A stretch of 64,000 nucleotides of DNA from Aedes albopictus (GCF_035046485.1 NC_085138.1:330580129-330644128), one strand, 5' to 3'. Positions 22,568 through 32,754 are shown, numbered from the stretch's first letter. Program-made: numbers and translations. The notes: generated from the letters alone by a model not told the origin.

Positions 22568-22621
22568 TGGCATGTTAGACTAGCAGGACTTTCTGTCCCA
22601 CATGACGATCCAGGGACGGAT

Positions 22622-22792
22622 GGGAGCGTCCATAAATTACGTCCCGCTTAAAGGGGGGAGGGGGGGGGGGGTTCAGCAAAGTGTGACGACTTACACAAAA
22701 ATTTCAGAGGTCCTATACAAAAAGTGTGACATGAGGGGGACGGGGGGTTGAAAATGATCAATTTTTGTGTGACGTAATTTATGGATGCTCCC
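22622..22792. mobile_element. MITE with GGGAGCRTCCATAAATTACGTC ends and G-runs
   Basis: The 171-bp element has inverted ends of about 22 bp: GGGAGCGTCCATAAATTACG on the left and GGGAGCATCCATAAATTACG on the right after reverse complementing. G-runs at about 22653-22671 and 22734-22747 could form G-quadruplexes. A related single terminus occurs near 38336. Confidence 0.8.
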
Positions 22793-23005
22793 TAATGAGA
22801 TGAAGAGGTCGCATAAACTATTCGCATGCGTTGTTGGTTGCGATGGATCAAACTGTTGGAAGATAATCAAATTAATTAATTAATTATAGATTTTTGCGGC
22901 TTACCAGCCGAGTAGAAGTTTTACTTAATTCCAAAAGCTAGACTTAACAAATACTGGCGTGAGTGAGAAATAGAAAAATTGAAGTGGGTTTTGCGAAAAA
23001 GTTAC

Positions 23006-23083
23006 TCGTCCTTTCCGTGAGACTCGAACTCACGACTCCTACTCACTAGACAGGCGCGTTGCCAATTACACCACGAGAAGACC
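23006..23083 (-). mobile_element. tRNA-like SINE head
   Basis: On the minus strand a TGGTGTAATTGGC A-box region and a GAGTTCGAGTCTC B-box lie about 45 bases apart, with a T-stem pairing GTGAG/CTCAC. The acceptor ends do not pair well, so this is a SINE head or tRNA pseudogene. The body likely extends to about 22880. Confidence 0.6.
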
Positions 23084-23099
23084 CGAAGATGTAGTGCCT

Positions 23100-24400
23100 A
23101 ACCTGAATTCACTCGAAATTCTGAGGTTATCTTTTCCACAGACCGCACTTCTTTCGGATGAATTAGATGTCCATCAAGCTCAAATAAAGTTCATTTGGAC
23201 ATGTTCCAACAACTTGAAATGTTCCGTTCCAAACTCTTTTTGAACTTACTACTCAAAGTTCGGATAACTATTAACCGTACCAAAAGTGAACTTCATTTGA
23301 ACTTCGACGACATTGGAGCTGGGGAGAAGTTCTTATTTATTCAAATAAATCACCCGGAAATTGAACGCAGCAGCCACAGATTGTGTTAATTTCACAAGTA
23401 CACTTTGTTTCACTATAATATTTCATCGTACTTACTTGTAATCAACGCAAAACATCCACGTTGTGTGACTCAAAGGCTGCCCGGCAGCGGACAACTGGTA
23501 GAACAGGATTCCGCCGGAGTTTTTTTTCGACTGCGAATAAAAGTCTTTCATGTTTTCATTCCCCGTGTCACTTGTCGCACCAGCGTGCCGCGGTAATCGA
23601 CGCAATCGTAGTCACTGAAAACTTATAAACTTTTCTGAGTTATTGGCACTGGCACTAATTTATTGCTTTGCACTTGCTTAAATTACGAACCAAAACAATC
23701 TGAAAACGTCAAACTGTGTAAGTTCACAAGAAGTTCCTCGTAAACTTCTTTCGAACCTTCGGCTTCAGGTTCAGAAAAAGTTCACACGCGAACCTGATTA
23801 AGCTCTACTAAATGATATTAGCACATTGAGTAAAATCCCACAGTGCCTAACAACACATACATACATGGAGTAGTGTTAAGGCGCCGGCGTTCAACGAAGA
23901 GAACTCGAGTTCAAATCTCAGTAAGTAGAAACATCAAAAATTATTTCAAGGTATCAGTCTATTCGGATTAAACATGTACTGACGTAATAAAAAAAACTTT
24001 TATGTACTAAGCGCATTTTTTCATTTTTTCGAAGCATTTTTTCAAGCTGAATAGCGTTCTTTTCAGCGACACAAGCGAAGTTTTTGTGAACTCGAGTTCG
24101 GTTAAATACTTAAAAAGTGGGCTGAATAGAATGCTATTCATCTTCCTTTGAATAGCTGATTAAGCCCAAACATGCTATTTTATCTGAACTTTTGGTTGCT
24201 TGGGGGTAGAACCCACTGCCTAGTTTTTTCAACGCCCACAATCCGGCAGCACTCCGGGTGCAAGGCGTGGTAAAGCAAACATTACAGATGGCTGCGTTAC
24301 GGGTCGGAGACGCTGCCACCGTTGACAGCAAGGATAATTCAAAGATGGAATCGATCAGCGGTACAACTGACATCGTTCGCGCGTAAACCCGATGCGCAAA
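23100..24400. other. Unassigned repeats
   Basis: Recurring GAAGTTC / GAACTT motifs (23190-23340, 23720-23800) suggest a diverged inverted-repeat element without clear ends. A B-box-like GAGTTCAAATCTC lies near 23907. The minus-strand ORF 24134-24373 shares the residues I-x-S-x-F-E-L-S-L-L with minus-strand sequence near 13330, so a dispersed repeat is likely. No gene is recognised. Confidence 0.4.
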
Positions 24401-24404
24401 ATGT

Positions 24405-24570
24405 CCGGATGACGAGATTTTTTAGCTCTAGGATAGTTCATCTCAGGACCAAGCCTCACTTCCCCTCCGAAGGAAGAACTCACATTTTGTGAGTTTGTCG
24501 GGAGCGGGACTCGATCTCAGGTCCTCAGCGTAAAGACATGCAGTTTAGCCATCAGAACAGGTTCGCTCTA
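24405..24570 (-). mobile_element. tRNA-derived SINE
   Basis: The minus strand reads a tRNA-like head (GATGGCTAAACTGCATG ... GAGATCGAGTCCCGCTCCC) followed by CACAAAATGTGAGTTCTTCC and GATGAACTA, ending near CTCGTCATCC. I recognise the arrangement as a culicine SINE type. Next to it (24590-24645, plus strand) is GTGAACCAGCCAAGGGCTGAAAG with an AATAAAG tail, probably the 3' end of a second SINE or LINE. Confidence 0.6.
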
Positions 24571-24659
24571 ATAGCTAAATAGATTTTTTTCCTGAGGTGA
24601 ACCAGCCAAGGGCTGAAAGCCTCATTAATAAAGCTAAGAATAAAAGTTTTCTTTTGTAA

Positions 24660-24974
24660 GATCTATTTCTAGAAAGCGTATCGAAATAGTACGCATGTTT
24701 ATGTGCCATATCAATTTCTTAAATTTCCTGTTAGTTTGAGCACTAGTAGAATAAAGCGAAACCTTCAAGTATCTTACGTCGTTTTCCATTTAGGTTATTA
24801 GCTTAGACCTCTCCGAAAATCTTAATTTTTTTTTAATGTAATATTTCAGGATTTTACGCTGATTGTAAGTGAATGACTAGTTATCTATCAGAAGGTCGGC
24901 TTCAGTAAAATAAACGTGAATTTCAAAGATTGGTAGGGACAAAACTGTGTGATGATGATTAACCTGGGCTTGTT
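24660..24974. other. Unassigned AT-rich sequence
   Basis: Nothing recognised. Confidence 0.5.
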
Positions 24975-25050
24975 AGGGGAATATCTGTAAATAAAAGAAA
25001 ATCGGGTTAAGTACGGTTCCTTTGAATTCCACTAAGAATTTGCATCCTTT

Positions 25051-25096
25051 GACAGATACGTATTTCGACCTCAACTGTAAGGTCGTCTTCAGTGTC
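25051..25096 (-). ncRNA. Hammerhead-ribozyme-like motif, copy 1
   Basis: Read on the minus strand: stem I strand GACA, core CUGAAGA, one extra C, stem II GACC with a 10-base loop closed by GGUC, then GAAA, the self-complementary AUACGUAU (helix III including A15.1-U16.1), a C at the cleavage position, and UGUC closing stem I. Hammerhead ribozymes are known in Penelope-like elements, often with a minimal helix III that works in dimers. The extra base between the core and stem II departs from the canonical form, so activity is uncertain. Confidence 0.6.
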
Positions 25097-25178
25097 TTGT
25101 ACTTGACTCGACTGAAGAGATCCATCGCATTCTACACGTCTCATACATCATAGGTAAAAATAATAGGTAGCTTAATCT

Positions 25179-25181
<3 letters not shown>

Positions 25182-25236
<55 letters not shown>
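25182..25236. repeat. Poly(T) tract of 55 bases
   Basis: An uninterrupted T run in the 3' region of the Penelope-like element (poly-A on its coding strand). The exact length may be a sequencing or assembly artefact. Confidence 0.9.
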
Positions 25237-25363
25237 CCGAGCATGCAAAAACTTATATCTATATTAACCTCCACCATAGAATAGGTAAAATTTCCCTCCA
25301 CCGAATAGGTACATTTCCCACCAGCACAGGATAGGTAAACAAAGTACATGTATCACAGGTACA

Positions 25364-26437
25364 TTATGAGACGCACGCCATACGAGAGTGCTTAGGGGGT
25401 AATAATTTGAAAAGCCACGAACTTCCATTGCCTTGATCCTTATTCAACAGCGTGTTAGGTACCTGTTTGTATATCTCTAGACTCTCAGCAACGTCCAATT
25501 TCCAAGGTGAAGTTACATTTCGCAAAATTTGAATATCCTCTGTAGTTACAGGGTGGCCCTTCTCAAAGACATGTTCAGCAACTTTCGACCTGAAATCGTA
25601 TTCCAAACCTCTATTCACTGTCCTCTGCGCCTTTCCCACCTCCGCCATATGTTCCCTGAATCTAACCTCCAAAGACCGTTTTGTTTGACCAACGTAGACC
25701 TTATCACAATGGGAGCAACTGATTTTGTAAACGCCAGCCTTGTTTAGGGTGTTGACCGGATCCTTTGTAGAGCCTAATGAAGTCTTCAACTGATTGCTTC
25801 TGCTAGAAAATACTAAATCGATCCCGAAATTTCTGAACCTAGAACGTAAATTATTAGTGATGTGTTGATCGAAGGGGACTGATACTCGCTTCAAAGATTC
25901 TGAAATAGGGGTAAGAGTTGTTAGGGATCCTCGATATCGCAACCTCTCCTTTTTGTCAATGATGGCCTGAATTGTCCTCTCTTTATATCCGTTGATTTTC
26001 GCTGTTTCGAATATGTGAGTGAGTTCCTTATTCTTCCCGTCATCGCTTAGAGGTAGAGTCTGCATTCGGTGAACCATGTGGTGAAAAGCTGCCATCTTAT
26101 GTTGGAAGGAGTGATTCGACGAATAGGGGATGACACGCATGGTATTGGTAGGTTTCCTGTAAATCTCGAATTCGAACGACGAACTGTCTTCCCTCTTAAC
26201 TAATAGATCCAAAAATGGAAGTTTTCCCTCCTTTTCTTCCTCGTGAGTGAACCTGATATCCTTATGTACTTTGTTGATGACCTCTAGAACCTTAGATAAA
26301 GCTTCCCGTTTGATCACACTGAAAATATCGTCGACGTACCTCCACCATTTCTCCGGAAGTAAACCTTGCTCCTTAAGCTTGGTTTCTAAATTTGCCATGA
26401 AAAGCTCGCATAAAAATGGGGATAGGGGATTTCCCAT
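25364..26437 (-). CDS. Penelope-like RT C-terminus with GIY-YIG endonuclease
   Basis: A 357-codon open frame, the longest clean retroelement ORF outside the Bel/Pao element. Residues 1-8 hold the RT block MGNPLSPF. Residues 34-39 are YVDDIF, with the catalytic aspartates of RT motif C. The GIY-YIG nuclease domain spans about 232-300: GVYKISC (235-241), CSHC (241-244, likely zinc ligands with later His 289 and 295), YVGQT (248-252), Arg 259 and His 263. In this family RT copies the element RNA and the nuclease nicks the target. The listed Met is internal to the family RT; the true start lay further upstream and is lost. No stop or frameshift is seen within the ORF, but without the RT N-terminus it should not act alone. 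Confidence 0.88.
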   Translation of the reverse strand: MGNPLSPFLCELFMANLETKLKEQGLLPEKWWRYVDDIFSVIKREALSKVLEVINKVHKDIRFTHEEEKEGKLPFLDLLVKREDSSSFEFEIYRKPTNTMRVIPYSSNHSFQHKMAAFHHMVHRMQTLPLSDDGKNKELTHIFETAKINGYKERTIQAIIDKKERLRYRGSLTTLTPISESLKRVSVPFDQHITNNLRSRFRNFGIDLVFSSRSNQLKTSLGSTKDPVNTLNKAGVYKISCSHCDKVYVGQTKRSLEVRFREHMAEVGKAQRTVNRGLEYDFRSKVAEHVFEKGHPVTTEDIQILRNVTSPWKLDVAESLEIYKQVPNTLLNKDQGNGSSWLFKLLPPKHSRMACVS

Positions 26438-26499
26438 GGGGGCTGTGTGACTCGTTTGTAAGTAATGGTGAATTCGATACCTCTAAGTTCTACTAGTAA

Positions 26500-26771
26500 T
26501 CCTATTTTAAGTTTAAAGAGCTCGGTACAGAACACCACTATTGCAACTCTGTTAGGAGGCGCAATTTGAACAATTAGAATTTTATTGCATATTCCTTAGA
26601 AGATTGTGATGAATATGCGACGCGAAAATTCCTCCTGAATGTATAGAATTTTTTATATGACTTCAAAACTCAAAAACTTCAAACATTTACACATTTCTTC
26701 CCTGTCTTCACAGTACATAATGTCATATTCTTCACATATGACGTTTCCGATATCTTAAGGCGCTATCAATG
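26500..26771. other. Unassigned sequence
   Basis: Nothing recognised between the truncated end of the Penelope-like element and the next MITE. Confidence 0.45.
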
Positions 26772-26773
26772 TA

Positions 26774-26967
26774 GGGTCTTGTACCATTTGGGCAGGTGTA
26801 CCTATTTTGGGCACTTGCTGCTATAACTAAGTCAATTTCAAATTAATTGATTTGATTTTTTGTATAGTCTTAGGCACTTACAGTATCTAACTCTATACAA
26901 AAATTCAAATCAATTGGTTTGAAATTGACTTAGTTATAGCAGCAAGTGCCCAAATGGTACAAAACTC
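26774..26967. mobile_element. TA-target palindromic MITE
   Basis: TA flanks (26772-26773, 26968-26969) surround arms of about 80 bp that share TTGTACCATTTGGGCA and GCTATAACTAAGTCAATTTC in inverse orientation. The left arm has an extra segment (GGTGTACCTATTTTG). Confidence 0.8.
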
Positions 26968-26969
26968 TA

Positions 26970-27780
26970 CTCCACCTCCCATTAGCTTTTGTTAATACAA
27001 AATATTGTCAATTTATTGAACCCTTAGACTTTAGCCAGAACCAACTCTCCCTCTCTAATCAACCCTACTTTTCGATCAAGGCAACAATAGTTTGGCTCCA
27101 AAACACCACTTGGTACAAATATGCCACCCATTCACTGCCCACGAGGGTTGGGCTACACCCCGCTTCAGGGGTATAAACGGCATCAGGCTCTGTCAGACAG
27201 CGCGAGCTGAACGGCTGATGCTGCCGTTCGTAATTTCCGCTGAACGTTGCAATTTGGACCGAATTTATTGGGAACAATTTTCCAGAAGTGGTTAGGTACA
27301 AGTCGTAGCACTCATCCCCGTTGACTTCGTGTGAGTCGTTACCCCGCGCGAACGATGCGACGACGGCGACTCGTCGTCATTGTTTGGAGGAAAGGGCTGT
27401 CGATGAGAATTGGCATGATCTGGGAAACGTGACAATGAGTGTGGAAATCGTATACGATGTTGACATTTATTGGAAATAAACTTTTGTTACGAGTCTCAGT
27501 TTTGCTTCCATTGCTTGGGGTTTGGATAAAGCCAGGTGCTGTGAGAAAGACAGAAACTGTTCACACAATGGACAAGTGGTTTTCAGCTTGTTAATGTGGC
27601 ATTGTGAGAAAGTGTATGCTCGTATGATAGTTAAGTATTGACCAGATTTTATTTCAGACTCTAGTTTAATTTAAAAACGCTTCACTAATACTTCACTTTT
27701 GCAAAAGAAAATAAAAAATGAATAACTCTTTTAAAGAAAAACTAGAAAGGACGGGCAAATTCCTTTTAATTCTACTACTG
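26970..27780. other. Unassigned sequence
   Basis: Short overlapping ORFs near 26946-27301 on both strands carry no domain that I recognise. I see no gene. Confidence 0.4.
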
Positions 27781-27792
27781 TGCTTATCTTCG

Positions 27793-27839
27793 GACATATA
27801 GGCCTATTTCGTCTGTGACTTACAGACTTCTTCAGTGTC
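27793..27839 (-). ncRNA. Hammerhead-ribozyme-like motif, copy 2
   Basis: On the minus strand: GACA, CUGAAGA, one extra A, stem II GUCUG / CAGAC with a 7-base loop, GAAA, the palindrome AUAGGCCUAU, an A at the cleavage position, and UGUC. The layout matches copy 1, but the stem sequences differ, so the pairing is conserved while bases change. Sequence downstream on that strand (AGTAGAATTAAAAGGAA) resembles that below copy 1 (AGTGGAATTCAAAGGAA), so it is probably the end of a second Penelope-like element. Confidence 0.6.
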
Positions 27840-28084
27840 AAGTGCAACCAAGCCAGATTTTATTGTTAAATAATACTCAATCGATTGTCTTATCAAATTC
27901 GCCTAGCTCTACCATTGAAAACCAAAACTTTCATTTTTTATAATTTCCATTAACTGTCAATATATATGAACTTTCTGAGCATGGTTTAATCACCCAACTT
28001 CGACTTAATTTCTGTATCTATATTAACCAAATATGTTTGTACTATACTCAACATTTGACAACACGTATCTTATTCTAATCCAGA

Positions 28085-28260
28085 TCTCATCTTGGGATAA
28101 ATGTTTTAGCTGGGCGAGATGCAGCACCGCTGGGTACCAGAACAGACGCTGTTTCAGCCGTTTTTGTCATCGATTGGGCCAGGGAAGCATGAGGTAGAAA
28201 CTTGTGAGGACCAGAGCAATGAACGTTCCATGTCGTTTCACCATTTGGTAGCCCTGTTTT
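28085..28260. repeat. Dispersed repeat shared with 53727-53965
   Basis: The blocks CCAGAACAGACG and GGAAGCAT ... GAAACTTGTGAGGACCAGAGCAAT recur in the same order at 53740-53965. It is probably an untranslated part of a LINE family. The following 28260-28540 is unassigned. Confidence 0.55.
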
Positions 28261-28548
28261 GAAAATCGTTGAAAAATAATAAAAAAAAATAGCTTTTGCT
28301 TGATTGACCGCCCGTAGATGGTACTCCACTATCGCCAGAGCAGCTACACTCACACAAGGAACCAATGAGATATCTGCCGGGTACTAGCAGACATCTTCAG
28401 TGTGGCGTCTGCCACGTCAGGTTGCAGGTATATGTGGGGAAGAGGAAGGAAGTGATGATTGCAATCATTTGTATCCACATCAGACCGAATATACCTCTGC
28501 GTCTGCACAAATTCATGCGGATGCCGGAGTGTTGGTGTGACTTGGTTG

Positions 28549-29201
28549 CAGGTTTGATAATCCTCCTCGAAATCAAAAGAGTTTTGCAACATGCTCTAGA
28601 GCGGTGTTTTGCTTTTCCCTCGTCGCGAGGGAGCGAACGAACCTCAAACAGAGAGGCAATAAAAACTGAGTGAGGAAGAGGGGAACAAAAAAAGAGCCGA
28701 TGATTATTTCGGGTTTTTGAGTGCGATTTTCGCCTCGAGAGTCTTTCTTTGTATGGGAGTGGAACTCGCGAGAGCTTTTTGAGTGTGAGTGGACGTGAGA
28801 ATCACAACAAGCAATGATGAGTGTTGGACGAACTCCTCACTGCGCGGCAAGCTCGCGCTCGGTGCTGTCGAGGATTTGCGTTGTGATTTCCAGGGGACCC
28901 GCATGCAGCAAGATAGGCCTACTGCTCATCTTTTGCGAGTGTGTTAGTGTGACTGGCAACGCGACCAGAAGCCTGGTCGAATCCTGCTTGGAAATCGGTT
29001 TGTTTTGTCGATGGGGATGGCCCGCGAAATAGCATTGTGTTGTTTGGGAAGGCCCGCTGGATGCATGTTAGGTAGGCGTAGTTTGTTCGAGTTTGACGTG
29101 TCTGCACCCTCCCGGGTGATTTCTGAGTTTTATTTTCACTCCTCAGAAAATCGCCAAAATCGCTTCCTCATTTTCTCGCGAGGGAGTTTCTGTCAAGCCT
29201 G
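28549..29201. mobile_element. hAT-type MITE, copy 1
   Basis: Flanked by the exact 8-bp duplication CTTGGTTG (28541-28548, 29202-29209). Ends are CAGGTTTGATAATCC and ...CTGTCAAGCCTG. The body is rich in CTCGCG / GAGCG motifs. It matches the second copy at 48479-48898 except for an internal insertion at 28891-29115. Confidence 0.88.
28891..29115. mobile_element. Element nested in the hAT-type MITE
   Basis: The 225-bp insertion is flanked by the 8-bp duplication GTGATTTC (28883-28890, 29116-29123). It is absent from the copy at 48479-48898, which shows the empty site. Ends are CAGGGGACCC and, reverse-complemented, CCGGGAGGGTG. The TIRs are weak, but the 8-bp duplication suggests hAT. Confidence 0.82.
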
Positions 29202-29484
29202 CTTGGTTGGCAGAAGGTTCACACATTGGTGCGTGGATGCCAGGGAAGGTAATAGAATTGTGTTTTCTCATTCTAATGATGTGCGACACAGTTCGCTTGG
29301 TTGCATAACTTGTAGGCGTTATCTGATAGATTGACACTATGCTGTGAAAGATTTGAAGAAAAGCAAACGGCTTTTTCAACCCGTTTCTGTTCTAGCAATG
29401 GCTATGAACATGTGAATATACATGAGTTGTATATGTGGAGAAGAGGGAGAAAGTATATAGAAATGTACAAAGTAGGAGAAAGGG

Positions 29485-29710
29485 ACGGGCCAGGGATTGA
29501 ACCCAAGTAACACACTTGTCACCGAAGAGTCACGGCGGCGCAGGTTTATGTTGCGCAAAAGTCACTGTGACTAACTTCTAGCAAGTAAGTGTTTATTTGT
29601 TAGAAGTAAGTCACAGTGACTTCTGCGCAACAAAAACCTGCGCCGCCGTGACTCTTCGGTGACAAGTGTGTTACTTGGGAACCCAGGACCTTATCCATCA
29701 AGTCCGTCTG
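29485..29710 (-). mobile_element. tRNA-like SINE head interrupted by a foldback MITE
   Basis: Without the MITE at 29503-29678 the minus strand reads a tRNA-like segment with GATGGATAAGGTCCTGGG and a B-box TTCAATCCCTGG. The insertion falls in the B box and duplicates GAAC (29499-29502, 29679-29682). Confidence 0.6.
29503..29678. mobile_element. Near-perfect foldback MITE, copy 1
   Basis: A 176-bp element. CCAAGTAACACACTTGTCACC and the arm behind it are inverted at the other end almost without change over about 75 bp. A second 176-bp copy lies at 41546-41721, and a decayed half-copy near 33806-33863. The inverted arms could fold into a stable hairpin when transcribed. Confidence 0.88.
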
Positions 29711-31520
29711 AAAAATAAAAAATAATAAAAAAGATCGCGTTTACGCGATGCATGCGTTGTAATATGCTCCAAACTTTAAGCACTGTTCACGGTACTCCAA
29801 GTAAAGTTTTTGAGCAAGGTATTTGAAAGATAAATATGAATAATTCAGGCCAGTAATTTAGATGCTCATGTTACTAGGGACCTAACACCAATAATCATAA
29901 TAGTAAAATAGATCGTGTGACCAATCATTTTTTATTTTAAGATGAATATTATTCAAATGACACAAACTGCTCCTCAGCGACTGTGTCAATTGATTCGTTG
30001 CTTCATTTTCGCTGTCGCTCTTCACTGATAAAAATAATTAACCCACTAAAATGGGACTGCCCGCACATAATCCCATGAATAATGATCCCATTTCCGATGT
30101 GCCACCACACCGATTCCAATGTCCACTTGACAGAATTTAAATTAATTGTCGATACCCATAGCCATTTATCATCGACGATCCACACAGTGATGGTGTGGTA
30201 ATGTCCATTTGCCACCACTATACTCATTCTCTCGCGTTGGCTGCGATGGCTGAGCAGCTGAGCTGGATACAAAGTGCCTCCAGAATCTACAAACGGGATG
30301 AATGTTTTTTAATGGCTACCAACCGTAATCCATTTGTGAAGCAACCGCCGCTGGTTCTGAGCCACAATGACAAACGCTCGCTGGTGGCCTACGGGTTCGT
30401 TTCGATTTTTTAACCCAGCAGCCAGCGGTACGATGCGTTTGTACTGAATGCGAAATTCATCATCATCATCATAACTATCCCCATCAGCCGCTAGATGCAG
30501 AACAAATTGAAGAAATGTGCAACATTAGTCGAAGGTGTGAAACAGTGCCATACGTTGTTGCACCTGTCGGCGAAATGCAGGCGTATCTAGCGAGGTGGTG
30601 CTGGGACAGAATGGGTAATGTAATGGTATACCTAATTGCGGAAACAGGAATGCATATCTAAGGCGCTAGGTTTCTATATGGCCGGACGTTCGGGTAAGTT
30701 ATGCGAAACAGGATGCACTTTGATCTTTCCTCGTGCAGGTATACCATCCGGAAAATCTTACTGACATAGACACCATATGCTAAGGGTGAAAAAATGAACT
30801 GTTACACACTTGTTGATAGTAGTAGAATAGCTGACCTCAATGTAAGGGACACAAGGCAGTGCAAACGACAGAAGCAACCTAATGTAAAGTGTTCGTAGGT
30901 AAAAGGGTGGTAATGGACTAGATATCCATCGTATCTGTCTACAATGTATCGATTTTTTTACAGATAGCCCTTTAAGGAATGGAATAATTGAGAAAAAATA
31001 ACAGCTATACTATTGTATACTTATGACTTTAGAGTAAATATGTAAACATAACAGTAATTACTACACATTTTAGTGTACGGAACGAGGGATTACACTAACA
31101 AAAGCTGAAATTCATACCCAACACACATTTTTGCTGTACAAGAGTGGAACAAACTACTCTTAAGCAAACTTTAGCTTAAGAAGCTGTCATTCAGCTATTT
31201 CTGTTACTTGGGATATTTCAGTATTTTTTTAACGCAAGAGTGACTCATATAACTATTCCATTACATGAAACGACGCTTTCCAGAGTGTCAAATTTCCCGG
31301 AATGATCCATCTACCGAAACGTGTTTCTATATCAACGAAGGAATTTCTACATGATTATCTTCTGAGATTCCCCCACGGATTTATCTAAAATTTCATCTGA
31401 GAAACAAACAACTCAAGGAAATTTTCTATGCAAATTCCTTCAAAATCCTCCAGAACTACTCTCAAGTTTCCCCAAGGGGTTCCTTCCAGGATTATTCCAA
31501 GAATGTTTCTACGATTCCTC
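29710..31520. other. Largely unassigned, few repeats
   Basis: Contains a 72-codon forward ORF (30195-30413) without recognisable domain and a short (CAT)n run near 30460. From about 31290 weak TTCC-rich degenerate repeats begin. It could be host intergenic or intronic DNA. Confidence 0.35.
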
Positions 31521-31525
31521 TTTAA

Positions 31526-32128
31526 CCCTCTAATATCCAAATGTTGATCTAAATATCATTTTTCGTCATCTATAATCGATTTAAACATGTTTTGGAAGAT
31601 GATTCTTTTTAATTCTCGATTTCATGAATTTCAGTTTTTGATTTTTCTAATTTTTATTTTTGAACATCCCCAAACCTTTATATTTTTCCTGGAAGCCAAT
31701 TTGGGGAACGGATTTTTTTGAGACGAAAACATTTTGAAATTTTATGATTATTGTTGAAATATTTTTATTTTTTTTTTCACAGAAAATTTTATTTTCCGTG
31801 TAATTTTAAGGAAAATAATTTTAGAGTATATTCGATTCCCTTAAACAATTAAACAAGGATAGAAAGATTTGGAAAAATTTAAAATATGTTAATTGCAGCG
31901 ATTCAATACAAAATAAACAATTACTTCTAAAAGGTAACTAAAACATCAAATTTTCAATGATTTTAAAAAGTGTAAATACGCTTTAAAATATACCAAAACC
32001 CATTTTGAGATATACAGAATAGTCCTAAATATCAGCCAAAAATATAAAAAAAATATTTTCCACGAAACAAAAATTAAAAATATGCTCAAACTATACCCCG
32101 TCTAAAGGCGGGATTGGGTATTAGAGGG
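31526..32128. mobile_element. piggyBac-type MITE (TTAA)
   Basis: Flanked by TTAA on both sides (31522-31525, 32129-32132) with inverted ends CCCTCTAATATCCAA and CCCTCTAATACCCAA. TTAA with CCCT-starting ends is the piggyBac signature. The 603-bp interior is AT-rich and non-coding. Confidence 0.85.
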
Positions 32129-32243
32129 TTAAGTTATCTCCTATCATTCCGCTCGGCTATCTCTTGGACTTTGCAGAGAAGTTTTCGAAAAAAGAATTTT
32201 GTTTCTGATCCCTAGAATTTCCCCAGAAGTTCCTTCAGCCCAG

Positions 32244-32265
32244 ATAGCATAGCATAGCATAGCAT
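32244..32265. repeat. (TAGCA)n short tandem repeat
   Basis: Four TAGCA units directly abut the MITE that starts at 32266. Confidence 0.85.
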
Positions 32266-32754
32266 CCCGAGCAGAAAAGAAAAGCAAGTGAATAACATAT
32301 TTAGGTATTAATCTTAAATACAATCATACCTTGATATGCCCTTCATTTGGTGGACATAAGAGGCAAAATAACAAAAACGAATACCATGATTTTGTATCAA
32401 TAACACCTAGAAAATAATAAGTATTGTTATTTCAATATTAAATGAATACCTAAAATTTTAAGTGCTGTATTTGTTATCCAAAAGGTCTTGAATAACAAAG
32501 TTATAATTTTTTTTGTTATTAAATCGTGAATTTGTTCGATAATGCCATGGTATAATACCAAAATATGTTCTTCAGTTATGTCACTGCAAAATCAACAAAT
32601 ACCACACCAATACCAAACTCTGCTCACATACTTCCAAATGTTATTGCGTTGTTCTCATAACATATTGTAGAATAATATAATAATAACAATTTTAGATATT
32701 AGAGCACAGGTTGTTATCAGCATGGTATTTGAAAGGTATTCGCTTCTGCTCGGG
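32266..32754. mobile_element. MITE with CCCGAGCAGAA ends
   Basis: An 11-bp inverted end CCCGAGCAGAA on each side of a 489-bp AT-rich interior with recurring ATAACA / TGTTAT motifs. The target duplication is unclear because the left flank is a microsatellite. Confidence 0.7.

Larger units (their letters stand above)
24975..26500 (-). mobile_element. Penelope-like retroelement, 5'-truncated
   Basis: The minus strand carries, in order, the end of a Penelope-type reverse transcriptase, a GIY-YIG endonuclease, a 3' UTR with repeated TTTACCTATYC motifs and a 55-base T run (plus strand), a hammerhead-like motif (25051-25096), and then a pyrimidine tract ending TTTATTTACAG, which resembles a 3' splice site. 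RT motifs before the MGNPLSP block are missing. The frame can be followed a few codons upstream of Met 26437, to about 26480, before homology ends. Terminal repeats cannot be defined inside the window. Confidence 0.85.

Noticed and set aside
23006..23083. Possible functional tRNA gene
   Set aside because: Acceptor stem pairing is poor and SINE-like sequence follows it, so it is a SINE head or pseudogene.
25089..25349. Minus-strand ORF with a Lys run
   Set aside because: The Lys run is the poly(A/T) tract of the Penelope-like 3' region; it is not a protein.
29510..29680. CRISPR-like or palindromic prokaryotic array
   Set aside because: It is a single foldback MITE with a second copy at 41546; the context is a eukaryotic transposon-rich genome.
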